Shown one piece after another: positions 44,569 through 55,180 of a stretch of 64,000 nucleotides of DNA; within the stretch, counting starts at the first letter, position 1; the number at the start of each line of letters is the position of its first letter. The stretch comes from Pusillimonas sp. MFBS29. Its GTDB lineage: Bacteria > Pseudomonadota > Gammaproteobacteria > Burkholderiales > Burkholderiaceae_B. A program made the translations under genes and the position numbers. The stretch is taken from NCBI RefSeq assembly GCF_020687695.1, contig NZ_JAJEWL010000002.1:432429-496428 (forward strand), written 5' to 3'. The notes under the pieces were generated by a model. It made no database searches and had not been told where the DNA came from. It saw nothing but the letters and a program-made list of their open reading frames with translations.

Positions 44569-45934
44569 CAGCCAGGCCGCCACGAGAAGTTTCCTTGTAC
44601 TTGGTGCGCATGTCGGCACCGGTCTGGCGCATGGTCTCTATGACTGCATCGAGGGATACGTGATGTACGCCGTCGCCCTGCAGCGCCAGCCTTGCTGCAT
44701 TGATGGCCTTGACTGCGCCCATGGCATTGCGTTCGATGCAGGGAATCTGAACCAGCCCTCCGATAGGGTCGCAGGTGAGGCCCAGATTGTGCTCCATGCC
44801 GATCTCTGCGGCATTTTCCACCTGCTGCGCCGTGCCGCCCAAAACGGCTGCCAACCCAGCGGCAGCCATGGAACAGGCTACGCCCACTTCACCCTGGCAC
44901 CCTACTTCTGCCCCTGAAATCGACGCATTCTGCTTGTACAGAAAGCCCACGGCTGCGGCGGTCAGGAGAAAATCGATTACGCCTTGCTCGTTATAGCCGG
45001 GTATGAATTTCTGGTAATACCGCAATACCGCCGGCAACAGGCCTGCCGCTCCGTTGGTGGGCGCCGTCACGACGCGACCGCTGGCCGCGTTTTCTTCGTT
45101 TACCGCCATGGCAAACAAATTGACCCAGTCCATGGCGTACAGGACATCGGCCTTGTTTGAATCCCTGAGCAATTCGCGATACAACGCAGGGGCCCTGCGA
45201 CGCACTTTCAACCCGCCAGGCAGGATCTGGCCGGCCTGCGGATTGTCGATGCCGCAACCCCGGTCTATACAGGCATTCATGACATCGGCTATATGCAACA
45301 CACCTTGCCTGACCTCGTGCTCGGGGGCCAGTGCAGTTTCGTTGGCCATCATGATCTGCGCAATCGAAAGGTTCTTTGAAGCGCAAATGTCCATCAACTG
45401 TGCCCCGGTCGAGAACTCATATGGAACAGGATCATGCTGAGGGACGGTTTCATCGGTTTCAATGACGTCCAGGGCGCGTATGAAACCACCTCCGATGGAC
45501 ACATAGCGCTCATCACTGATGCTGGTTCCGCTGCCATCGAACGCCTGAAAGCGCATGCCGTTCGGATGCTCGACCATAGGCTTGATCCGGTAGGAAAAGG
45601 CCCGTGCGGGATCGAACGCAATGGCATGGGCGCCCCAGAGCTCCAGCTTTCCGGTCGTTTTGATCTGGCCAATCAGGCGACCGCTATCAGAGGGCTCTAC
45701 GGTATCGGGCGAGGCGCCCATGAGTCCGAGCATAATGCCTACATCGGTGCCGTGACCGCGCCCTGTTTCGGCAAGAGAGCCATACAGCGCTACATTCAGT
45801 GTTGCCACCTGCTCCAGCAGGCCGCGCCCCTGAAGGTTGCGGGCAAAATTGCGCGCGGCACGCATGGGGCCCACAGTGTGCGAGCTTGACGGCCCTATGC
45901 CTATCTTGAAAATATCGAATACAGAAAGTGTCAT
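44549..45934 (-). CDS. sdaA: L-serine ammonia-lyase, iron-sulfur-dependent, single chain
   Basis: A 461-residue enzyme that converts serine to pyruvate and ammonia. The beta-domain starts VFDIFKIGIGPSSSHTVGPM; the alpha-domain has PTNGAAGLLPAVLRYY, SISGAEVGCQGEVGVACSMAAAGL and the C-terminal Cys, consistent with three [4Fe-4S] ligands. The start at 45934 matches the family N-terminus. It stands alone, convergent with the anti-sigma gene. Confidence 0.96.
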   Translation of the reverse strand: MTLSVFDIFKIGIGPSSSHTVGPMRAARNFARNLQGRGLLEQVATLNVALYGSLAETGRGHGTDVGIMLGLMGASPDTVEPSDSGRLIGQIKTTGKLELWGAHAIAFDPARAFSYRIKPMVEHPNGMRFQAFDGSGTSISDERYVSIGGGFIRALDVIETDETVPQHDPVPYEFSTGAQLMDICASKNLSIAQIMMANETALAPEHEVRQGVLHIADVMNACIDRGCGIDNPQAGQILPGGLKVRRRAPALYRELLRDSNKADVLYAMDWVNLFAMAVNEENAASGRVVTAPTNGAAGLLPAVLRYYQKFIPGYNEQGVIDFLLTAAAVGFLYKQNASISGAEVGCQGEVGVACSMAAAGLAAVLGGTAQQVENAAEIGMEHNLGLTCDPIGGLVQIPCIERNAMGAVKAINAARLALQGDGVHHVSLDAVIETMRQTGADMRTKYKETSRGGLAVNVVLC

Positions 45935-46029
45935 GGCGGAACCCCGGATATAGTCCTCGCCGATTCTACACTGTGCTTGCCGGGAGTCCAGCAAGCCCGC
46001 ACTGGCGGCATGCCGTCAGTACGGCTCCA

Positions 46030-46446
46030 TCAGATCTCGGACGATGACGACCACCGCATTGAGCCTTGCAAGGCCGTGATCGATTCTATCGGCGCATTCT
46101 CGCGAAATTCACTTGGCGACATACCGACGTGATCGCGAAAAGCGTTAGAGAAATTGGCGGTACTGGAATAGCCCAGACGCTGCGCAATCCCGTGTATACC
46201 CAGTGACGTCTGCACCAAAAGGCGTTGCGCCCGGCACATGCGCTCCTCGCGCAGGAATTGCGACAGGCTGATTCCGTACTGCTTGCGAAAGATGTTTGAC
46301 AGTTGCTTTTTATTGCAGCCAGTGACGTGTGCCAAATCATCGAGGCCAAGCGTTGCCGGGCCATTTGCGACATACTGCTTCACCGCTGTCAGCAGTTGTT
46401 GCTCGTTGTTTTCTTCTATTTGAATGACCGGAGGAGGGTAATACAT
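46030..46446 (-). CDS. Short AraC-family regulator (DNA-binding domain only)
   Basis: About 138 residues from the ATG at 46446, or 159 from 46509; neither has a good SD. It is almost entirely an AraC double HTH (LAHVTGCNKKQLSNIFRKQYGISLSQFL, then IHGIAQRLGYSSTANFSNAFRDHVGMSPSEF) with no sensing domain. It may act with a partner or respond only to its own level. It is close to sdaA on the same strand (upstream by 95 bases) and might regulate it. Confidence 0.82.
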   Translation of the reverse strand: MYYPPPVIQIEENNEQQLLTAVKQYVANGPATLGLDDLAHVTGCNKKQLSNIFRKQYGISLSQFLREERMCRAQRLLVQTSLGIHGIAQRLGYSSTANFSNAFRDHVGMSPSEFRENAPIESITALQGSMRWSSSSEI

Positions 46447-46610
46447 GAGAGGCGTGACGGACAGGCACAAACAATCGACCCGGCGCGCAGCATAAACAGG
46501 GACAGGCATAAAGTTACGGTGCTGCGACCCGTTTGTCCAAACATTTAGCCCTTTATTAGTTTTTGTAGATTTTTGACATCAATATGACAAAAATTGTCTA
46601 AAAAATACAA

Positions 46611-46643
46611 AACCCCGGTTTCGCTCAGGGCGATACCGGGGTT
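46611..46643 (-). terminator. Terminator of the rpmI-to-merR operon
   Basis: Minus strand: stem AACCCCGGT/ACCGGGGTT with a 15-base loop, followed by TTTTGTATTTTT. It lies 37 bases past the merR-type stop. A smaller hairpin CCCTGC/GCAGGG precedes it. Confidence 0.88.
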
Positions 46644-46679
46644 GCTGGAATAGCTCCCTGCACTGGCAGGGAATATCCA

Positions 46680-47102
46680 TCAGGTTGGCAAGGTGTTCTG
46701 GATGGGTTCGGTGCCGGAGGTTTGCTCAAGCGCCTGGGAAAGCATGTCCTTGACTGCACTCAGATCATTGCGCAAAGCCTGCAGTTCCGCACCGGAAAGC
46801 CGTACTGCTGCATCCTGGTCATGCGGAACTTCGTTCAGATCACCCAGCCGGTTACGTGCACCGCTTATGGTGAAACCCTGCTCGTACAGCAGGTCGCGTA
46901 TGCGACGGATCAGCAGCACTTCGTGGTGCTGGTAGTAGCGTCGGTTGCCACGGCGCTTCACCGGCTTGAGCTGCGTAAACTCCTGTTCCCAGTAGCGCAG
47001 CACGTGGGGCTTGACGCAGCAAAGGTCGCTGACCTCGCCAATGGTGAAGTAGCGCTTGGCCGGGATGGGCGGCAAAGTGACTGGAGTTTCGCTGGTGCTC
47101 AT
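46680..47102 (-). CDS. MerR-family regulator downstream of ihfA
   Basis: A 140-residue protein with an N-terminal MerR HTH (YFTIGEVSDLCCVKPHVLRYWEQEF, RRYYQHHEVLLIRRIRDLL) and a short helical tail. It is the MerR-type protein regularly found after ihfA in beta- and gammaproteobacteria; its target is not known. Three bases separate it from ihfA. Confidence 0.92.
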   Translation of the reverse strand: MSTSETPVTLPPIPAKRYFTIGEVSDLCCVKPHVLRYWEQEFTQLKPVKRRGNRRYYQHHEVLLIRRIRDLLYEQGFTISGARNRLGDLNEVPHDQDAAVRLSGAELQALRNDLSAVKDMLSQALEQTSGTEPIQNTLPT

Positions 47103-47105
47103 GTG

Positions 47106-47426
47106 TTACCCGATGGATGCAGGGGTCTTGCCGGCTGATTCGACAACAACCTTGAGTTTCTGGCTGGCATGAAAAGTAACGACCCGGCGCGCCGCGATAG
47201 GGATGACTTCGCCGGTTTTTGGATTGCGTCCGGGACGAGGCGGCTTGTCGCGCACCTGGAAATTACCGAAACCGGACAACTTGACCTCGACACCGCGCGC
47301 AAGCGAGTCGCGAATTTCCTCGAAGAAGGTATCGAGAATATCCTTGGCTTCACGCTTGTTCAATCCCACGCGGTCAAACAGCAACTCCGCCAGCTCAGCC
47401 TTGGTCAGGGTACGTTCCGGATTCAT
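47106..47426 (-). CDS. ihfA: Integration host factor subunit alpha
   Basis: A 106-residue DNA-bending protein: [23 protein letters not shown], the beta-arm [22 protein letters not shown] with the intercalating Pro, and GFGNFQV. IHF assists sigma-54 promoters such as those of glnA and glnK here, though no IHF site was confirmed. It lies 13 bases after pheT. Confidence 0.97.
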   Translation of the reverse strand: MNPERTLTKAELAELLFDRVGLNKREAKDILDTFFEEIRDSLARGVEVKLSGFGNFQVRDKPPRPGRNPKTGEVIPIAARRVVTFHASQKLKVVVESAGKTPASIG

Positions 47427-47439
47427 AATTTGTTGTTCC

Positions 47440-49851
47440 TTATGCGCGCTGGCGTACGCCGTGGGCACTGACCAGCGCATCAAGCAGCAGTGTCATGCAT
47501 TGTTCAACGGTGGCATCGTCGAGTGTAGCTTCCGGATTCTGAAGCCAGAAACGGAAGGCCATACTTTTCTCGGCTGTTTGGGCCGATTTATCTCGCCACA
47601 CGTCGAACAGTTTAATATCTTTGACGATGCCAAGAGTAGCATTAGATTCGATCGCGCGAGTAAGTGTATTTAACAAATCCTGGTACGACACATCCAGATC
47701 GACCAATACCGCCAGATCGCGAATCACCACAGGCTGACGTGAAAGCTCTGCAGGTACGGGCAATTCACCAACGGAAATCGCCTCGACATCCAGCTCGAAC
47801 ACTACTGGCGCGTGTGCAAGATCGTACTGCTGGGCCCAACGCGGATGCAACTCGCCCAGCCAGCCGATAGCCTTGCCATCGAGTTCCAGCCTGGCCGAAC
47901 GACCCGGATGCAGGGCGGGATGCGTATCGGCGACACACACCAGATTGCCGGCCCGTGCACCCAGCAGGCATTCAACATCATTGCGGACATCATAGAAATC
48001 AACGGGACGCGATGGAGTGCCCCATTGCTCTTCCACGGCAGGCCCCCAGGCAGCACCAGCCAGGCGCTGGGGCTGATTGATGCCGGCCACCGTCAGACCG
48101 CCATCGGCGACCTGGTCATCGCGCGCAAAAACACGCCCGAGCTCAAACACCCGAACACGGCTTTGCTTGCGGTTGGCATTGTGCACGATATTGGCCAGCA
48201 AGCCGCCCATCAGACTGGACCGCATGACCGCCAGTTGGCTGGCGATCGGGTTCAACAACCTGATCGGATTGTCGTTACCTGCAAAGTCGCGCTCCCAGGA
48301 CTCTTCCACGAAAGCAAAATTGATGACTTCCTGATAGTCCTGGCTTGCCATGCTCGCACGCAAGGCGTGCGGCCCACGCAGCACTTCAGGGCTGGCCAGC
48401 ATGTGCGCACGTGCTACAGGAGGCACATCGGGAATACGCTCAAAGCCATATACACGCGCCACTTCCTCGATCAGGTCCTCTTCGATGAAGAGGTCAAATC
48501 GATAAGATGGCGGGCTGACGACGAACACGTCGCCTTCCTGAACCTCGAAAGGCAGGCCCAGGTTGGTAAAAATGGTTGCTATTTCCGCACTCGAAACCTG
48601 CACCCCAAGAACCTTGTGGCAGCGTGACAAACGCATGGATACCGGCTCGCGCGCCGGCAAGTTGATTACCTGATCATCCAGAGGGCCGACCTGGCCACCG
48701 CAGATGTCAACCAGCAGGCGGGTCATGAACTCCAGATCGTCGGTGATCGAAGCAAAGTCAACGCCCCGCTCGAAGCGATGGCTGGCTTCGGAACTGAATT
48801 TATAACGACGCGGGCGACCCATGATGGCTTCCGGCCACCAGAAAGCACCTTCCAGATAGATATCGGTCGTATCCAGCGTCACGGCGGTGGCTTCACCGCC
48901 CATGATGCCTGCCAGACTTTCGACGGCATCGCCCGCTGCAATTACACCGACATCAGGCTCAAGGGTAACGGTTTGTCCGTTCAGCAGTTCCAGCTGCTCG
49001 CCTTGTTGCGCCCAGCGTACGGTCAGGCCGCCTTGTATGCGCTTCAGGTCGAAGACGTGAGTGGGCCGACCCAATTCCAGCATGACATAGTTCGAAATAT
49101 CGACCAGCGCTGAAATGGAGCGTTGCCCCGCACGCTCCAGACGTGTTTTCATCCAGTCAGGAGTGGCTGCGCGCGCATTGACGCCGCGAATGACGCGGCC
49201 GGCAAAGCGTCCACAAAGGTCAGGCGCCTGTACGCTCACTGAAAGACGATCGTCCAGGGTAACGGGTACTGGCTCAAACGCGGGACGTGTCAGCGGCACG
49301 CCGGTCAGGGCAGACACTTCGCGTGCCACACCCAGAATGGACAGGCAGTCGGCCCGGTTGGGGGTCATTTTCAGGGTGAACAGCGTGTCGTCCAGATCAA
49401 GCGCAGTACGTATGGATACGCCGACCGGGGCCTCCGGATCGAGCTCGAGCAAACCTGCGTGGTCTTGTGACAGACCAAGCTCGCGCGCCGAGCACAGCAT
49501 GCCCGCAGAGGCCACACCTCGCATTTTGGCAACGCCGATCTTCATGCCGCCGGGCAGTTCGGCACCTACGCGAGCCAGCGGCACCTTGAGGCCGGCTGCC
49601 GCATTGGGCGCACCACAAACAATCTGCAGCAGCTCGCCTGAGCCATCGTCGACCTGGCAAATGCGCAGCTTGTCGGCGTTGGGGTGAGCCGCAATCTCCT
49701 TGATATGCGCAACCACCACACCGCTGAAGGGAGGCGCCACCGTGGTGGTTTCCTCGACTTCAAGACCCGCCATCGTCAAGCGATGCGACAAGGCGTCGGT
49801 GTCTAGGTCGGGATTTGCAAAAGCACGTAGCCAGGACTCAGGAAATTGCAT
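47440..49851 (-). CDS. pheT: Phenylalanyl-tRNA synthetase beta subunit
   Basis: An 803-residue subunit with all expected domains: EMAP/tRNA-binding domain (about 40-150; [23 protein letters not shown] region), B3/B4 editing region (about 210-380), B5 (about 400-475), the class II-like core, and a C-terminal FDX-ACB domain (about 705-800; [25 protein letters not shown]). It pairs with PheS as an alpha2beta2 enzyme. It starts 77 bases after pheS. Confidence 0.97.
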   Translation of the reverse strand: MQFPESWLRAFANPDLDTDALSHRLTMAGLEVEETTTVAPPFSGVVVAHIKEIAAHPNADKLRICQVDDGSGELLQIVCGAPNAAAGLKVPLARVGAELPGGMKIGVAKMRGVASAGMLCSARELGLSQDHAGLLELDPEAPVGVSIRTALDLDDTLFTLKMTPNRADCLSILGVAREVSALTGVPLTRPAFEPVPVTLDDRLSVSVQAPDLCGRFAGRVIRGVNARAATPDWMKTRLERAGQRSISALVDISNYVMLELGRPTHVFDLKRIQGGLTVRWAQQGEQLELLNGQTVTLEPDVGVIAAGDAVESLAGIMGGEATAVTLDTTDIYLEGAFWWPEAIMGRPRRYKFSSEASHRFERGVDFASITDDLEFMTRLLVDICGGQVGPLDDQVINLPAREPVSMRLSRCHKVLGVQVSSAEIATIFTNLGLPFEVQEGDVFVVSPPSYRFDLFIEEDLIEEVARVYGFERIPDVPPVARAHMLASPEVLRGPHALRASMASQDYQEVINFAFVEESWERDFAGNDNPIRLLNPIASQLAVMRSSLMGGLLANIVHNANRKQSRVRVFELGRVFARDDQVADGGLTVAGINQPQRLAGAAWGPAVEEQWGTPSRPVDFYDVRNDVECLLGARAGNLVCVADTHPALHPGRSARLELDGKAIGWLGELHPRWAQQYDLAHAPVVFELDVEAISVGELPVPAELSRQPVVIRDLAVLVDLDVSYQDLLNTLTRAIESNATLGIVKDIKLFDVWRDKSAQTAEKSMAFRFWLQNPEATLDDATVEQCMTLLLDALVSAHGVRQRA

Positions 49852-49928
49852 AATGTACTCGTCGTATTCGTTTTACAGCGGGGCCAGGCCGGCCGCGATC
49901 AGGCGCAGTGCCGCCTGTTTGCAGGTTT

Positions 49929-50951
49929 TCAGCGGTTGAACTGGCGCAGAAAGCGTAAATCGCCTTCAAAGAACTGGCGCAAATCATTGACGCCATAGCG
50001 CAACATAGTCAGGCGTTCCAGCCCTGAACCAAATGCGAAACCGATATAGCGCTCAGGGTCGAGCCCGAAATTGCGCACCACCTGCGGGTGCACCTGGCCC
50101 GAGCCGGAAATTTCGAGCCACCGCCCCTGGTTCGGTCCCGACGTAAACATCATGTCGATTTCGGCCGAGGGCTCGGTAAAGGGGAAGAATGACGGGCGGA
50201 AGCGCACGCAAAGATCTTCGGTTTCAAAGAAAGCGCGCAAGAAGTCCGTGTAAACACCCTTCAGGTCGGCAAAAGAAATGTCTTCGGCGATCCACAGGCC
50301 TTCAACCTGGTGGAACATAGGAGAGTGAGTAGCGTCGCTGTCTACGCGATAGGTACGCCCCGGAGCAATAACCTTGATGGGCGGTTTGTGCATGCGGGCG
50401 TAGCGCACCTGCATGGGGCTGGTGTGCGTGCGCAGAAGCAAAGGCAAGCCCTGGCTATCCTGCATGTCGACATAGAAAGTGTCCTGCATCGAGCGTGCAG
50501 GATGGTTTTCAGGGTTGTTCAGGGCCGTGAAGTTGGTCCAGTCGTTTTCGATTTCGGGGCCGTCAGCCACATCGAATCCGATGGAGCGGAATATGGCCTC
50601 AACGCGCTGCCACGATTGTATGACGGGGTGTATGCCCCCTACCCCCTTGCCCCGCCCCGGCAAACTGACGTCTATTGTTTCGGCTGCCAGACGCTTGTCG
50701 AGTTCAGCCTGGGCCATTTCCTGACGCCTGGCGTTGAGCAGACCCTCGATTTGCTGTTTGACCTGGTTGATACGGGCCCCTTCGGCCTTTTTCTGATCAG
50801 GAGCCAACTGTGCCAGGCCTTTCATCAGGGCAGTTAACGCACCCTGCTTGCCCAAAAATCGGGCCTTGGCATTTTCAAGTGCCGCAGCATCACTGGCCTG
50901 GGCAAACTGTTCTTGCGCCTGAACGATCAGGTCATCAACCGAAGGAGTCAT
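49929..50951 (-). CDS. pheS: Phenylalanyl-tRNA synthetase alpha subunit
   Basis: A 340-residue class II synthetase subunit. A coiled-coil N-terminus (1-85) is followed by the catalytic domain with motif 1 around [18 protein letters not shown], motif 2 with [17 protein letters not shown] and motif 3 [18 protein letters not shown]. The ATG at 50951 is chosen over an upstream TTG at 50972. Confidence 0.97.
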   Translation of the reverse strand: MTPSVDDLIVQAQEQFAQASDAAALENAKARFLGKQGALTALMKGLAQLAPDQKKAEGARINQVKQQIEGLLNARRQEMAQAELDKRLAAETIDVSLPGRGKGVGGIHPVIQSWQRVEAIFRSIGFDVADGPEIENDWTNFTALNNPENHPARSMQDTFYVDMQDSQGLPLLLRTHTSPMQVRYARMHKPPIKVIAPGRTYRVDSDATHSPMFHQVEGLWIAEDISFADLKGVYTDFLRAFFETEDLCVRFRPSFFPFTEPSAEIDMMFTSGPNQGRWLEISGSGQVHPQVVRNFGLDPERYIGFAFGSGLERLTMLRYGVNDLRQFFEGDLRFLRQFNR

Positions 50952-50969
50952 AGGTAGCGTTTCCAAATA

Positions 50970-50997
50970 CAAACGGAGCCCGCTAGAGCCCCGTTTG
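50970..50997 (-). terminator. Stem-loop between rplT and pheS (possible attenuator or processing site)
   Basis: A 7-bp stem CAAACGG/CCGTTTG encloses 14 bases, some able to pair further. No U-run follows, so strong termination is unlikely. Position resembles the attenuated rplT-pheS junction of enterics, but no phenylalanine-rich leader peptide is visible. Confidence 0.35.
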
Positions 50998-51020
50998 CAG
51001 CAATACAGAATCGAGATTGA

Positions 51021-51380
51021 TCAAGCAGCCAAAGCAGACTTGGCTTGTTCAACCACGGCAGCAAAGCCGGCTTTATCGTTTACGGCCATGTCGGCCAAAA
51101 CCTTGCGATCCAGTTCAATCGAGGCTTTCTTGGTGCCGGCGATGAACACGCTGTAGGAAACACCCAGTTCACGGCAAGCCGCATTGATACGGGTGATCCA
51201 GAGGGCGCGGAACGTGCGCTTCTTGTTGCGGCGGTCACGGTAGGCATATTGCCCGGCCTTCATTACCGCCTGTTTGGCGACACGGAATACATTACCGCGG
51301 CGACCACGATAACCTTTTGCTGCTTTAATAACTTTTTTGTGACGGGCACGGGCAGTAACGCCGCGTTTTACGCGTGGCAT
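51021..51380 (-). CDS. rplT: 50S ribosomal protein L20
   Basis: A 119-residue ribosomal protein with the basic N-terminus [38 protein letters not shown] and [19 protein letters not shown]. It is an early 23S-assembly protein and in other bacteria a translational repressor of rpmI. Thirteen bases separate it from rpmI. Confidence 0.99.
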   Translation of the reverse strand: MPRVKRGVTARARHKKVIKAAKGYRGRRGNVFRVAKQAVMKAGQYAYRDRRNKKRTFRALWITRINAACRELGVSYSVFIAGTKKASIELDRKVLADMAVNDKAGFAAVVEQAKSALAA

Positions 51381-51393
51381 ATCAGATCTCCTA

Positions 51394-51591
51394 TCAAGCG
51401 AACGGCAACATTGCCTTGACTGCGCTCACATCTGCATCGTGAACGGCAGCCGAACCGCGCAGATGGCGCTTGTTCTTGGTTGTTTTCTTGGTGAGGATGT
51501 GACGTTTGAACGCCTGGCCCCGCTTGATAGACCCGCTACCACGAACCTTAAAGCGCTTGGCAGCGCCTTTCTTGGTTTTCATCTTAGGCAT
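51394..51591 (-). CDS. rpmI: 50S ribosomal protein L35
   Basis: A 65-residue protein [20 protein letters not shown] with [13 protein letters not shown]. It is the first gene of rpmI-rplT-pheS-pheT-ihfA-merR here; its usual upstream partner infC is 8.5 kb away, and a good promoter lies directly upstream. Confidence 0.98.
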   Translation of the reverse strand: MPKMKTKKGAAKRFKVRGSGSIKRGQAFKRHILTKKTTKNKRHLRGSAAVHDADVSAVKAMLPFA

Positions 51592-51739
51592 GATGTAACT
51601 CTGTGATTGATGAATGTAGGTGGCCCCCAAACAAACTGGCGGCGCTTGCACAACCCGGCATTCACTTATTGATTTCTTTTCCGGCTACCCCAAATAGGCT
51701 TGTTGCCATAAATTGGGCATACACTTGGAAAAGCCCTTG

Positions 51740-51769
51740 ATTATACGATGAATTAAAGCCGTTTGTCTA
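51740..51769 (-). promoter_or_regulatory. Sigma-70 promoter of the rpmI operon
   Basis: Minus strand: TAGACA (51769-51764), an 18-base spacer and a perfect -10 TATAAT (51745-51740). It gives a leader of about 140 bases before rpmI. The independent promoter fits the separation of rpmI from infC in this genome. Confidence 0.75.
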
Positions 51770-51787
51770 ACTGATTCGCGCAACAAC

Positions 51788-53305
51788 TTAGCCGTTCCAG
51801 GGCAGCCGGTATTGTATGGCTTCAGCAACATGCACCGACGCTATCTGTCCCTGCCCCTCCATGTCGGCCAGCGTGCGCGCCACCCGCAGAATCCGGTGCA
51901 CGACCCGGGCAGACCAATTCCAGCGCTGCATACCCTGCGCCAGCAGCATTTTGCCCTGTTCATTCAGCCCGCAATGCGTGCTGATATCGGCTACCCCCAG
52001 CCTGGCGTTGGTCGTACCCTGCCGCTGCAGCTGACGCGCCCTGCATTGCGCCACCCTTAGACGCACGGGTTCAGAGGCTTCTCCTTCAGGTAAATCGACC
52101 CAGTTGGACTCGGACGCGGGCAGCGAGATCTGCAGATCCACCCTGTCGAGCAAGGGGCCAGACAATCTGCTGCGGTAGGCTTCGACACGATCCGGTGTGC
52201 AGCGGCAGCTTTTCTTCTTGTGCCCTTGCCAGCCGCAAGGACAGGGATTCATGGCTGCGACCAGCTGGAAAGCGGCTGGAAAAGTGAGTGTTCGCGAGGC
52301 GCGCGCAATGGAAACAACGCCGGTTTCCAGCGGCTCGCGCAATGACTCCAGAACGCGCCGCTGGAACTCCGGAAGCTCATCAAGAAACAGAACACCCTGG
52401 TGGGCCAGGCTTATCTCGCCAGGCCTGGGATAGGCACCGCCGCCTACCAAAGCCGGCATGGAGGCAGAGTGATGCGGCGACCTGAATGGCGGCCTGTCGG
52501 TAAACGTAGCCGGATGACCACTTAAACCTGCCAACGCTGACACTTCCAGCGCCTGCTCGGCGCCCAGACGCGGCAAAAGGCCTGGCAACCTGTGTGCCAG
52601 CATGCTTTTGCCGGTACCAGGCGGCCCCGACATCAGCAGACTATGACCACCGGCAGCCGCGATCTCGAGCACGCGGCGCGCCAGTTCCTGCCCCTTTACT
52701 TCAGACAGGCAGGGTTCGACATGAGGACACGCCGCCAGCACCGGCGGCTGCGCAGGCGGCAGCGCCCGAAGCCCCGCGAGATGATCTGCCACATCAAGCA
52801 GCGTGGGCGCAGACAACACCGTAAGACCGGGCACCAGCGCCGCATGACCGGCGCACCCTGCCGGAAGGACCAGCACCGCATCGGGATTGCTGCGCGCCAC
52901 GGCCAGCGCAATCGCCAGCGGCGCCCCTACCGGAGCAATGGCACCGGTTAGCGACAATTCGCCTGCAAAGACATAATCCTGAAGCTCGCCGGCATAACCG
53001 GACGAAAGCACTTCCGGCACTTGGCCCGAGGCAAGCAAGATACCCAGCGCAATGGGTAAATCGAAACGTCCGGATTCCTTGGGCAGATCGGCCGGCGCCA
53101 GGTTGACCGTGAGACGCCCTGCCGGAAATTCGAAACCGCTGCTGAGTATGGCCGACCGTACCCTTTCACGGCTTTCGCGTACGCCGGCATCGGGCAGGCC
53201 CACCACATGAAAAGCCGGCAGGCCTGGGGCCATATGGACTTCGACACGTACCGGCAGGGCCTGAAGACCGCACAGTGCACGGCTGGCCAGCACAGCTAAA
53301 GACAT
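51788..53305 (-). CDS. comM: YifB/ComM family Mg chelatase-like AAA+ protein
   Basis: A 505-residue protein. The N-terminal ribosomal S5-like Lon-type domain (1-170; VEVHMAPGLPAFHVVGLPDAGV) is followed by an AAA+ module with Walker A SGPPGTGKSMLAHRLPG, FLDELPEFQ and the C-terminal Mg-chelatase domain with a Cys cluster CPCGWQGHKKKSCRC. In naturally competent bacteria ComM is a branch-migration helicase for incoming DNA. The start at 53305 fits the E. coli length. Confidence 0.93.
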   Translation of the reverse strand: MSLAVLASRALCGLQALPVRVEVHMAPGLPAFHVVGLPDAGVRESRERVRSAILSSGFEFPAGRLTVNLAPADLPKESGRFDLPIALGILLASGQVPEVLSSGYAGELQDYVFAGELSLTGAIAPVGAPLAIALAVARSNPDAVLVLPAGCAGHAALVPGLTVLSAPTLLDVADHLAGLRALPPAQPPVLAACPHVEPCLSEVKGQELARRVLEIAAAGGHSLLMSGPPGTGKSMLAHRLPGLLPRLGAEQALEVSALAGLSGHPATFTDRPPFRSPHHSASMPALVGGGAYPRPGEISLAHQGVLFLDELPEFQRRVLESLREPLETGVVSIARASRTLTFPAAFQLVAAMNPCPCGWQGHKKKSCRCTPDRVEAYRSRLSGPLLDRVDLQISLPASESNWVDLPEGEASEPVRLRVAQCRARQLQRQGTTNARLGVADISTHCGLNEQGKMLLAQGMQRWNWSARVVHRILRVARTLADMEGQGQIASVHVAEAIQYRLPWNG

Positions 53306-53427
53306 ATGCAAACCCCATGACTGTTTCACACAGGGGTCAGTATGCAGCGCTCCTTCTGCCCACAAGACCTGCCGGGCAGCAGATCATCCATTAGCGCTAC
53401 TACTATAAAGCAGGGGAATCAGCGGAT

Positions 53428-53706
53428 TTATTGGGCACCGGTGGCGCCTGGCCCTGGCTGCAAGGGAGTATCTGGCCGGCCTTCCAGCACCTGCACGCGT
53501 GACTCCAGCGCCGTAATTCGGGCCAGAGCGCGTTCCAGCAACTGCGCCTGAACATCGAATTCCTCGCGAGTGATCAAATCCATACGCGAAAATGTTTGCG
53601 CCATCATGGCTTTGACGTTGCGCTCGATATCGGCCGCCGGGCTTTTGGCAATGAGCTCGGACATATTCTTCTGAAAATCTTCAAACCAATCATTGCGGTT
53701 AACCAT
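53428..53706 (-). CDS. ubiK: Ubiquinone biosynthesis accessory factor UbiK (BMFP/YqiC family)
   Basis: A 92-residue protein with an amphipathic N-terminus (WFEDFQKNMSELIAKSPAADIERN) and a C-terminal coiled coil (EEFDVQAQLLERALARITALESRVQVLE region). UbiK binds UbiJ and helps the late ubiquinone complex. GGAGG lies five bases before the ATG at 53706. It neighbours comM and glnK as in other betaproteobacteria. Confidence 0.9.
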   Translation of the reverse strand: MVNRNDWFEDFQKNMSELIAKSPAADIERNVKAMMAQTFSRMDLITREEFDVQAQLLERALARITALESRVQVLEGRPDTPLQPGPGATGAQ

Positions 53707-53793
53707 TGCTACCTCCGGATTCATTCATACATGCACAGGAATTTGCCTGCAGCGACGACCCGCTAGTGTAATGCAGGCTGCTCCCAATATTAA

Positions 53794-53823
53794 AACACCC
53801 CTGGGCCGCAGCGCAGGGGTGTT
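53794..53823 (-). terminator. Terminator after the Pro-rich lipoprotein gene
   Basis: A 10-bp perfect stem AACACCCCTG/CAGGGGTGTT with a 10-base loop, followed on the minus strand by TTTTAATATT. A second small hairpin GCCCGC/GCGGGC lies nearer the gene. Confidence 0.85.
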
Positions 53824-53882
53824 CCGAATGCCCGCTTAACGCGGGCGATACCATCGGGCCAATTCAGGCCCAGGCAGCAGAA

Positions 53883-54308
53883 TTACGACTTGGGAGCCGA
53901 ATCATCTGCGGGAGGTGTTACGCCCGGGTTGGGGCTGCCATCACCAACCGAGTTCTGGATGGCGCTATCTGCTTTTGCCGCGCCGTCTTTAATGGCGTCA
54001 GCGGTTGACTTTGCGGCATCGGAAGCCGCATCGCCAATTTTCTCGGCAGCAGACGAGAGCTGTTCGCCGGCGGTGGGCGCAGGCGTAGTCTCAGTTGCCG
54101 AACCCGACGATGGAGCAGGCGTTGGTTCCGGAGCAGGATCGGGTGTTGGCGCAGGTGTTGGCGCAGGAGCAGGAGTCGGAGCAGGTGCTTCGGTACCGGC
54201 AGCACCATCCATAGGTGCGCTGCTATCGTCTGCATCCGAACATGCAGCGAGCAGGCTCATGGAAGCTACCATGGCAATAACAGCCAAATGTGTACGAGTC
54301 TTTTTCAT
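53883..54308 (-). CDS. Ala/Pro-rich lipoprotein, function unknown
   Basis: A 141-residue lipoprotein: signal peptide to residue 21, lipobox LAAC (Cys22), then Ser-Asp residues. A Pro-Thr-Ala repeat (APTPAPAPTPAPTPDP, about residues 42-68) likely spans the cell wall, followed by a helical Ala/Asp/Lys segment (85-120; EKIGDAASDAAKSTADAI). AGAGGT lies seven bases before the ATG. Homology-free low complexity makes a function impossible to assign. Confidence 0.82.
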   Translation of the reverse strand: MKKTRTHLAVIAMVASMSLLAACSDADDSSAPMDGAAGTEAPAPTPAPAPTPAPTPDPAPEPTPAPSSGSATETTPAPTAGEQLSSAAEKIGDAASDAAKSTADAIKDGAAKADSAIQNSVGDGSPNPGVTPPADDSAPKS

Positions 54309-55105
<797 letters not shown>

Positions 55106-55180
55106 GCCACTTACCCATCAAGTCAAATTTCCGGGCCTGCAAGCCATGCGCTGCACCGGTCCGCAACTGGAGAATAAATA

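Noticed and set aside
53794..53850. Adjacent hairpins considered as a repeat or REP element
   Set aside because: The first is an ordinary terminator of the lipoprotein gene; the second is too short to call.
54100..54200. Short tandem GGAGCAGG-type repeats considered as CRISPR-like
   Set aside because: They encode the Pro/Thr/Ala repeat of the lipoprotein; no spacer structure. No CRISPR array was found anywhere in the window.
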